Positions 6,232 to 10,612 of a DNA stretch of 10,612 bases are shown one piece after another (position 1 is the stretch's first letter; each line of letters starts with the position of its first letter). Source of the DNA: Bacilli bacterium (GTDB lineage: Bacteria; Bacillota_I; Bacilli_A; RF39; UBA660); assembly GCA_017460245.1 (NCBI GenBank), contig JAFUBK010000054.1:1-10612 (forward strand), read 5' to 3'. The notes below the pieces were generated by a model. The model saw only the letters and a list, made by a program, of their open reading frames with translations. It did no database searches and was not told the origin of the DNA. Made by a program: the position numbers and the translations under genes.

Positions 6232-6812
6232 AAATTTTCTTCCATAAGCTTTTTAATGTCGTTAAACAGCTTATCATTTGCTTCTTCTAAAGACATATCG
6301 CCAATTTTAAAAGGTTTACCAAATCTAGCTACTAGATTTTTACTTCTAAATTTATAATCACCAGTAAGTCCAAAAGGAACAATTGTCGCCCCGGTTTTTT
6401 TAGCCATCGAAACAACTCCAAATTTAAAAGGAAGTAAAAACTTATCAGTTTTATTTCTTGTTCCCTCAGGAAAAATTCCGATAGCTCCGTTATTGTTAAG
6501 AACTTCTAAAGCACTTTCGACCGCTGCTGTATCTTTTGTTTGTCTATTAACAGGAATGCACCCCGCAGCTTTAAAAAACCACGCCACTTTCTTATCATCA
6601 AAGTATTCTTTTTTAGCCATATAATTAATCATTCTTTTTGTTGAAATAATCGTTAGACATTGATCATAAATATGTTTATGATTACCAGCAATTATAATAG
6701 GCCCGTCAACGTTCAAATACTCTTTATTAATAACCTTTGGGTTATACCAAAGCCTAAATATTGGGCCTAAAATACCTTTAAACAATCTATAACAAGGATA
6801 ATTCTTTTTCAT
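6216..6812 (-). CDS. plsC: PlsC-type lysophospholipid / 1-acylglycerol-3-phosphate acyltransferase (paralog 1)
   Basis: 198 residues from ATG 6812. The family transfers a fatty acyl group from acyl-ACP or acyl-CoA to position 2 of a lysophospholipid or lysophosphatidate at the inner face of the membrane. Motif I is NHKHIYD (H45 and D50, the catalytic HX4D pair), motif II is IPVNR (86-90), motif III is FPEGTR (114-119) and motif IV is VPFGLTG (145-151), all intact. There is no clear full membrane helix; the N-terminal 25 residues are amphipathic. ATG 6812 is preferred because AGAAGG lies about 10 bases before it; a GTG at 6821 would overlap the upstream TGA but has the AGAAGG only 1 base away. 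It is the third gene of the acyltransferase-ligase-acyltransferase operon. The exact acceptor cannot be read from sequence; it may be the canonical PlsC or a lysophospholipid reacylase. Confidence 0.88.
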   Translation of the reverse strand: MKKNYPCYRLFKGILGPIFRLWYNPKVINKEYLNVDGPIIIAGNHKHIYDQCLTIISTKRMINYMAKKEYFDDKKVAWFFKAAGCIPVNRQTKDTAAVESALEVLNNNGAIGIFPEGTRNKTDKFLLPFKFGVVSMAKKTGATIVPFGLTGDYKFRSKNLVARFGKPFKIGDMSLEEANDKLFNDIKKLMEENLKAEN

Positions 6813-6817
6813 AATTC

Positions 6818-8563
6818 TCACGCCTTCTTCTGTTCTTCATTTTCTAAAAATTTATAGTCAATTTTATTATATAAAGTTTTTGGTAAATCATCCTTAAATT
6901 CAACCTCTTTAGGAACTGAATGTGTATCAAGTTCTTGTTTACACAATTCCCTGATTTCATGTTTTATCTTACTAGATGGTTTATATCCTTCTTTTAAAAC
7001 CACAAAAGCCTTAGGAACGTGCATTTTATATTGGTGAGGCACGCCAATAACACAAACCTTACTAACCGCCTCGTGATTGGCAATAACATTTTCAATAATC
7101 GAAGGATAAACATTAAATCCAGAAACAACAATCATTCGTTTTAGTCTTTGAGTATAATAAACAATACCATTTGGAGAAATATAACCAATATCTCCTGTAT
7201 GTAGCCAAAGTTTACCATCTTTGTGTTTTTTCAGTACATTGTCAGTTTCTTTTTTATTGTTCAAATATCCCAGCATCAACGTTGGCCCATTGACGCAAAT
7301 TTCGCCTTCTTCACCAAGTGGCAACTCTTCAAAAGTTTCGGGATTACATATTTTATAAGTGTTTCCAACCATTGGAATACCAATGCTACCAGGTTCGTTC
7401 GTTCCTGGAAAAGTATAGCAAGTTGCCGCCACACTTTCAGTCATTCCATAACCTTTTAAAATATTAACTTTTGCCCCATGTTTGTGCAAGAAATTATTAA
7501 TTCTAGTTTCTGCTGCTACTGATAGAAAATCACCACCACTAATAATATATTTTAACTGTGACATATCAACGTCATCAAATTTTTTGTTAGACATCATACC
7601 TTCCCAAAGAGTAGGAACACCTAATATAACGTGTGGTTTATTGTACTTCCAAATTTTATAAAATCTATTAGCATCATACTCAGGCATTAAAATAGTTTCT
7701 ACTTTAAGGCAAAGAGGTGTATGAACACAAATACCAAGACCAAAGCCGTGGAAAATAGGTAGAATTGTTACAATTTTATCCTTAGGACGCACATCAATTA
7801 CATTAACTCCACTTTGTTGTGCAATTGCATTAAAACTATAATTTGAAATCATAATTCCTTTAGGAGTTCCTGTAGTTCCTCCACTATGCAAAATTAAAGC
7901 AAGATCAGTACTTTTCATATCAGCATGATATTCTCGAATGTTAGAAATGCCGTATTTTAAGAATTGCTTCCAGCTCATATATGAAGAATCGTCAAGTCTA
8001 GGCCTTTTAGTTTTTATAGAACGAGTTAAAGTATATCCAATACTAAGCCCTAAAGGCATACTTTCTTTTGGCGAAACCAAAATTGTTTTATACACTAAGG
8101 TTGAAGGAAGAACATCTTTAAGTTTTTCATAATTAAAATCAACTAAAAATAAATATCTAGATTTAGATTCATTCAAATAAAATTTAACTTGTTCACTACT
8201 AGATAAAGGGTGAATAATATCTGCCACCGCACCAATTTTATTAATTGCATAAAAAGCATAAATAGCTTCAGGCATATTTGGTAGGCATATAGTGACAACG
8301 TCTCCTTCTTTAACGCCAAATTCACGAAGTGCTCTGGCACACATATCGATTGAATTAAAAAAATCGTTATAACTAATTCTATTATCAAAATAATTTAAAG
8401 CAATAAAATCTTTATCATTGCCAACTTCATCAACCATATAATCATAAATAGATTTTTTAGTAAATTTGATCGATCTTTCTTCTCTAGAATAATAGTCTAA
8501 CCAAGGTTTGTCTGGTTCTTTTTCTTTAAACAATTTAAAGAAAAAATTACTTATTTTTCCCAT
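6818..8563 (-). CDS. FadD-like AMP-forming fatty acid-activating enzyme (acyl-CoA or acyl-ACP synthetase)
   Basis: 581 residues, ANL superfamily. It adenylates a carboxylate, probably a fatty acid, and transfers it to a thiol of CoA or acyl carrier protein. The P-loop (A3) is SGGTTGTPKG (227-236), of the FadD TGGTTG type. A5 is GYGMTES (371-377), A7 is LHTGD with ribose-binding D458, and A8 is the hinge RLKR (473-476) leading to VSGFNVYPSIIE (480-491). In A10 the catalytic Lys is K567 in PKTLYNKID; the Gly usual before this Lys is Asn. The N-terminal 30 residues are basic and hydrophobic (MGKISNFFFKLFK), possibly a membrane-association helix. ATG 8563 follows AAGGAGA. It overlaps the upstream acyltransferase gene by 17 bases, and the downstream one starts 6 bases after its TGA, so all three are one operon. 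The gene order resembles a split form of E. coli Aas, in which acyltransferase and acyl-ACP synthetase are fused. Substrate chain length and thiol acceptor are not determined. Confidence 0.87.
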   Translation of the reverse strand: MGKISNFFFKLFKEKEPDKPWLDYYSREERSIKFTKKSIYDYMVDEVGNDKDFIALNYFDNRISYNDFFNSIDMCARALREFGVKEGDVVTICLPNMPEAIYAFYAINKIGAVADIIHPLSSSEQVKFYLNESKSRYLFLVDFNYEKLKDVLPSTLVYKTILVSPKESMPLGLSIGYTLTRSIKTKRPRLDDSSYMSWKQFLKYGISNIREYHADMKSTDLALILHSGGTTGTPKGIMISNYSFNAIAQQSGVNVIDVRPKDKIVTILPIFHGFGLGICVHTPLCLKVETILMPEYDANRFYKIWKYNKPHVILGVPTLWEGMMSNKKFDDVDMSQLKYIISGGDFLSVAAETRINNFLHKHGAKVNILKGYGMTESVAATCYTFPGTNEPGSIGIPMVGNTYKICNPETFEELPLGEEGEICVNGPTLMLGYLNNKKETDNVLKKHKDGKLWLHTGDIGYISPNGIVYYTQRLKRMIVVSGFNVYPSIIENVIANHEAVSKVCVIGVPHQYKMHVPKAFVVLKEGYKPSSKIKHEIRELCKQELDTHSVPKEVEFKDDLPKTLYNKIDYKFLENEEQKKA

Positions 8564-9143
8564 AATTTTCTCCTTTCGAAATTAAATCTTTAATTTTATT
8601 TCTAAGCTTTTCGTTTTCCAAAGATAAATCTTCAGAAATTTTAACTTTATATGGTTTTCCAAAAATAATAGTTAACCTATTAATAAAGGGTATGTATTTT
8701 CCCGAAATAGCACAAGGAACAATTTCTGTATCGGTACTACTAGCCATTTTAACCGCACCAAATTTAAAAGGTAATAAACCCCTTCCTTTTTCGGTAGTTC
8801 CTTCAGGAAATATACCAATTATTTTACCACTTTTAAGTCCTTTCTCAGCAGCTGGCATTACGGATTTATCTTTAATCTTTCTATTGACAGGAATTATTCC
8901 CATATGTTTAAAGCCAAAGCCCAAAGGCCCATCAACAAGCTCTTTTTTTGCTAAAAAGTGAACCGTTCTTTTGGTACAACTAAGGATTAAAACAGGATCA
9001 AAAATCTTGGTGTGATTAGAAGCAATTACCACACTGCCAGAAGAAGGGATATATTCCTTATTAATTATACGCGGATGAAATACAACTTTAACTAAAAAAG
9101 TTATCCCGGGTCTTAAAATGCGATACAAAATTCCTTTCTCCAT
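8547..9143 (-). CDS. plsC: PlsC-type acyltransferase (paralog 2), first gene of the lipid operon
   Basis: 198 residues from ATG 9143, the same length as the other paralog in this operon. It has NHTKIFD (H44 and D49, HX4D), IPVNR (84-88), FPEGT (112-116), LLPFKFGAVKMA (123-134) and VPCAISG (142-148). In motif III the usual Arg after FPEGT is Thr (FPEGTTEKG), while an Arg occurs four residues later; this may alter phosphate binding or the acceptor used. ATG 9143 is chosen because GAAGGTGA (9156-9149) ends 5 bases before it; an in-frame GTG at 9152 lies inside that site. It is the promoter-proximal gene, 17 bases overlapping the acyl-activating enzyme. Family-level identification is firm; whether this copy or its paralog is the essential lysophosphatidate acyltransferase is open. 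Confidence 0.87.
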   Translation of the reverse strand: MEKGILYRILRPGITFLVKVVFHPRIINKEYIPSSGSVVIASNHTKIFDPVLILSCTKRTVHFLAKKELVDGPLGFGFKHMGIIPVNRKIKDKSVMPAAEKGLKSGKIIGIFPEGTTEKGRGLLPFKFGAVKMASSTDTEIVPCAISGKYIPFINRLTIIFGKPYKVKISEDLSLENEKLRNKIKDLISKGENYGKNK

Positions 9144-9148
9144 ACGTT

Positions 9149-9156
9149 TCACCTTC
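9149..9156 (-). promoter_or_regulatory. Ribosome binding site that fixes the paralog 2 acyltransferase start
   Basis: GAAGGTGA on the minus strand lies 5 bases before ATG 9143. It contains the in-frame GTG at 9152, which is therefore part of the binding site rather than the start. Confidence 0.65.
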
Positions 9157-9163
9157 GTTTATC

Positions 9164-9192
9164 ATTATACATTAAAAATAATTTTATATCAA
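9164..9192 (-). promoter_or_regulatory. Sigma-A promoter of the acyltransferase-ligase operon
   Basis: On the minus strand TTGATA (9192-9187, 5 of 6), a 17-base spacer and a perfect TATAAT (9169-9164). The predicted start near 9157 leaves a leader of about 14 bases that is essentially the ribosome binding site. It is divergent from the gpsB promoter, with about 40 bases between the two -35 boxes. No FapR-like inverted repeat is obvious to me. Confidence 0.65.
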
Positions 9193-9231
9193 TTTAATTA
9201 CCGTTTTTAATTAATATTATTTTTCATTATA

Positions 9232-9260
9232 TTGACAAAGTAGTGTTTTTACTCTAAAAT
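9232..9260 (+). promoter_or_regulatory. Sigma-A promoter of gpsB (and probably rnpB onward)
   Basis: A perfect TTGACA (9232-9237), a 17-base spacer and TAAAAT (9255-9260, 5 of 6). The predicted start is near 9267, about 19 bases before the gpsB ATG. This is the strongest promoter pattern in the window. Confidence 0.75.
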
Positions 9261-9285
9261 TAAGAATAAGAAAGAGGGGATACTC

Positions 9286-9609
9286 ATGTATCAAGAAAGG
9301 ATTGTACTTTCACCGAAAGATATCTTGGAAAAAGAATTTAAAATTGATACTCGTGGTTATAGACCACAAGAAGTTGATAAATTTTTAGATACCATTATTA
9401 GTGATTACGAAGAAATGTTTTCATTAATGAGAGAGTATGAGAGAGATAAAAAAGATCTAATCGATGAAAACATGCGCCTAAAAGGTGAAATTAGAAGCAT
9501 GAGAACCAAATTAGAAGTTTTAAGAGATAACCCATCAGGAGATATTAACAACGTTGATTTACTTCGCAGATTATCTAATTTAGAAAAAATCGTTTATGGA
9601 GATAAATAA
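9286..9609 (+). CDS. gpsB: GpsB cell-division / peptidoglycan synthesis coordinator (DivIVA family)
   Basis: 107 residues. GpsB is a cytoplasmic, septum-associated coiled-coil adaptor that docks class A PBPs and other division proteins. Residues 7-40 contain the membrane- and PBP-binding DivIVA/GpsB N-terminal domain (VLSPKDILEKEF, then RGYRPQEVDKFLD). A charged heptad coiled coil runs from about 40 to 80. A short linker and the GpsB-specific C-terminal helix LLRRLSNLEKIVYG (92-105) follow; this tail separates GpsB from DivIVA, as does the length (about 100 residues). The start is ATG 9286 after AGAGGGGA. In B. subtilis gpsB also precedes rnpB. Here its stop codon lies in the first helix of rnpB. 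PonA, a classical GpsB partner, is encoded in the same window. Identification is firm. Confidence 0.96.
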   Translation: MYQERIVLSPKDILEKEFKIDTRGYRPQEVDKFLDTIISDYEEMFSLMREYERDKKDLIDENMRLKGEIRSMRTKLEVLRDNPSGDINNVDLLRRLSNLEKIVYGDK

Positions 9610-9960
9610 TATTTTGGCAAACGCTGCATTCTTGGTAATGTAGAGGAAAGTCCATACTTGCACGATTCTGAGATGATCGTAGTGTTTGTGCTTAGGAAAA
9701 AAATAACCTAAGGTAGTCTATGACTAACGACGCTTAATGACCTAAAGATTATTCCATGGTCTAAAGCATAAAGTGCCGCAGTGACGAATTTTCTGGAAAC
9801 AGAAAAGTGAAACGTGGTAAACTCCGCAAGCAAGAAACCCAAATTTTGGTAGGGGAGCCTAATGAAAGAGAAATGAATTTTTCATAAGGACCGGTTTAAC
9901 CGGTAGATAGATGTTTGCCGCCTAGAAATAGGTACAGAACATGGCTTATAAAATATTATT
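9605..9960 (+). ncRNA. rnpB: RNase P RNA, Bacillus type (type B)
   Basis: The catalytic RNA that matures the 5' ends of tRNAs, together with the RnpA protein. P1 is an 11-bp perfect helix of 9605-9615 with 9950-9960. P2 is GGCAAAC (9616-9622) with GTTTGCC (9913-9919). P3 is the hairpin at 9623-9642. The universal core GAGGAAAGTCC (9643-9653) pairs across the molecule with ATGGCTT (9941-9947) to form P4. CCCAAATTTTGGTAGGGGA (9838-9856) is the P15 loop, whose GGT (9848-9850) pairs with the tRNA CCA end. AGATAGATG before P2' is also conserved. About 355 bases is shorter than the roughly 400 of B. subtilis, mainly in peripheral hairpins such as that at 9789-9806 and CCTAGAAATAGG. The ends are set by P1 pairing and could be a few bases off; the 5' strand overlaps the gpsB stop codon. 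No terminator follows. Confidence 0.95.
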
Positions 9961-9982
9961 TTATTTATGAAAGGAAAACTTT

Positions 9983-10456
9983 ATGAAAGAAATAGGACAG
10001 AAATTAAAGTCTGCTCGTGAAGATATAGGTGTGTCGATTGAAGAGGTTGCTGAAGACTTAAAAATCAGACCCTCTCAAATAGAAAACATCGAATCAGGAA
10101 ACAAAGAAGCCTTTGAAGATATTTTTTATTTAAAATATTTCATTAGAGATTATGCCAAATATTTAGGATTAAACAAAGACGACTTGGTTGACGAGTTTAA
10201 CGAGTATTTATTTGACTATACTTCTAAACTTTCTTTAGATGACATCAAAAACGCTAAAAAAGAAAAAAAACCAACTAGAGTAATAAAGTCACCATATACA
10301 ATTGATAAAAAACGAAAACTTTCAATTGTACCATTTTTGGTATATGCCTTAATTGTTATACTAGTAGTTTCAATAATTTATTTTATTGTTACCCTAAACA
10401 GTGAAGACGATGAATTTGTCGAAGGAACTGTTATTACGGAAGGAGAACAAAAATGA
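9983..10456 (+). CDS. rodZ: Short RodZ-like protein: cytoplasmic helix-turn-helix plus one membrane segment
   Basis: 157 residues. RodZ links MreB filaments to the elongation machinery through its N-terminal HTH domain. Residues 1-75 are the HTH_25-type domain: IGQKLKSAREDIGVSIEEVA, then RPSQIENIESGN and YLKYFIRDYAKYLGL, a RodZ hallmark. A charged linker (about 85-113, Lys-rich) leads to a single membrane helix at about 115-138. Only about 19 acidic residues follow, so the beta-rich extracytoplasmic domain of full RodZ (about 300 residues) is missing; many Bacilli have similarly short forms. The start is ATG 9983, 6 bases after AAGGAA and 22 bases after rnpB. The stop overlaps pgsA in an ATGA, as in the Bacillus ymfM-pgsA arrangement. 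It could instead be a membrane-bound regulator, but HTH type, topology and pgsA linkage favour RodZ. Confidence 0.82.
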   Translation: MKEIGQKLKSAREDIGVSIEEVAEDLKIRPSQIENIESGNKEAFEDIFYLKYFIRDYAKYLGLNKDDLVDEFNEYLFDYTSKLSLDDIKNAKKEKKPTRVIKSPYTIDKKRKLSIVPFLVYALIVILVVSIIYFIVTLNSEDDEFVEGTVITEGEQK

Positions 10457-10612
10457 ATACCCCAAATAAATTAACGATATTCAGAATTTCTTTAACAATT
10501 GTAATCGTAATAATTTTACTATTTCCAGTATCAGCAACAGGAATTACAATTCCCCAAATATTTGTAAATGAACTTTTAGTAATTGATGTAAGATACATAA
10601 TTTCTGGCGTAC
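10453..10612 (+). CDS. pgsA: PgsA, CDP-diacylglycerol-glycerol-3-phosphate 3-phosphatidyltransferase (5' part)
   Basis: 53 complete codons are in the window and the gene continues beyond the edge. The product commits CDP-diacylglycerol to phosphatidylglycerol synthesis at the membrane. The start MNTPNKLTIFRI is the characteristic PgsA N-terminus (NxPNxLTxxRI), followed by the first membrane helix (about 12-28) and VRYIISGV (46-53), which begins the second helix. The catalytic DGxxAR...GxxxDxxxD motif would lie just downstream and cannot be checked here. ATG 10453 overlaps the upstream TGA and has AGGAGA about 7 bases before it, so it is coupled to the RodZ-like gene. A related CDP-alcohol phosphatidyltransferase is possible but less likely. 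Confidence 0.88.
   Translation, partial: MNTPNKLTIFRISLTIVIVIILLFPVSATGITIPQIFVNELLVIDVRYIISGV

Noticed and set aside
8692..8961. Plus-strand open frame opposite the paralog 2 acyltransferase
   Set aside because: It is entirely antisense to conserved PlsC motifs and lacks a start signal.
9540..9604. Dedicated rnpB promoter inside gpsB
   Set aside because: TTGATT at 9554 has no acceptable -10 at 16-18 bases, and TATGGA near the end has no -35; no convincing pair was found by eye.
6818..10456. Mollicute genetic code (TGA = Trp)
   Set aside because: TGA ends the acyl-activating enzyme and the RodZ-like protein at sensible family positions, and Trp residues are encoded by TGG.
1..10612. CRISPR arrays, insertion sequences, prophage or tRNA genes
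   Set aside because: No regularly spaced repeats, transposase or integrase motifs, terminal inverted repeats or tRNA cloverleaf sequences were found by reading both strands.

Overview
The window is AT-rich and densely coded. Its core genes (dnaD-nth facing recU-ponA, then gpsB-rnpB, then rodZ-pgsA) have the sequence features and order of a low-GC Bacillota chromosome of the Bacilli type. A fast-evolving, uncultured, small-genome gut Bacilli or Mollicutes-adjacent lineage is my inference. TGA is used as a stop (end of the acyl-activating enzyme and of the RodZ-like gene) and Trp is TGG, so this is not a code-4 mollicute. There are no mobile elements, CRISPR arrays or tRNAs.

Layout. (1) 3-401: the 3' part of an unrecognised gene. 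(2) 435-1674, plus strand: dnaD (replication initiation) and nth (endonuclease III), overlapping by 20 bases. (3) 1721-5244, minus strand: recU (Holliday-junction resolvase) then ponA (class A penicillin-binding protein), overlapping by 13 bases and converging on nth at a hairpin terminator. (4) 5379-6219, plus strand, divergent from recU: a 40-codon small ORF and a BspA-type leucine-rich-repeat protein without a signal peptide. (5) 6216-9143, minus strand: two PlsC-type acyltransferases flanking a FadD-like AMP-forming acyl-activating enzyme, in one tight operon that converges on the LRR gene at a second shared terminator. (6) 9286-10612, plus strand: gpsB, RNase P RNA (rnpB, type B), a short RodZ-like protein, and the start of pgsA.

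How the genes fit together. PonA, GpsB and RodZ belong to peptidoglycan synthesis and cell shape. The acyltransferase/ligase operon and pgsA belong to phospholipid synthesis or repair. DnaD, Nth and RecU belong to replication and repair. Most of the window is therefore housekeeping. The parts that merit a second look are the split Aas-like lipid operon, the cytoplasmic LRR protein with its small-ORF partner, the unusual N-terminus of PonA, and rnpB packed directly between two protein genes so that its P1 helix overlaps the end of gpsB.

No gene-free stretch exceeds 300 bases apart from the RNA gene rnpB. The intergenic gaps hold mainly promoters close to the start codons and two bidirectional hairpin terminators.
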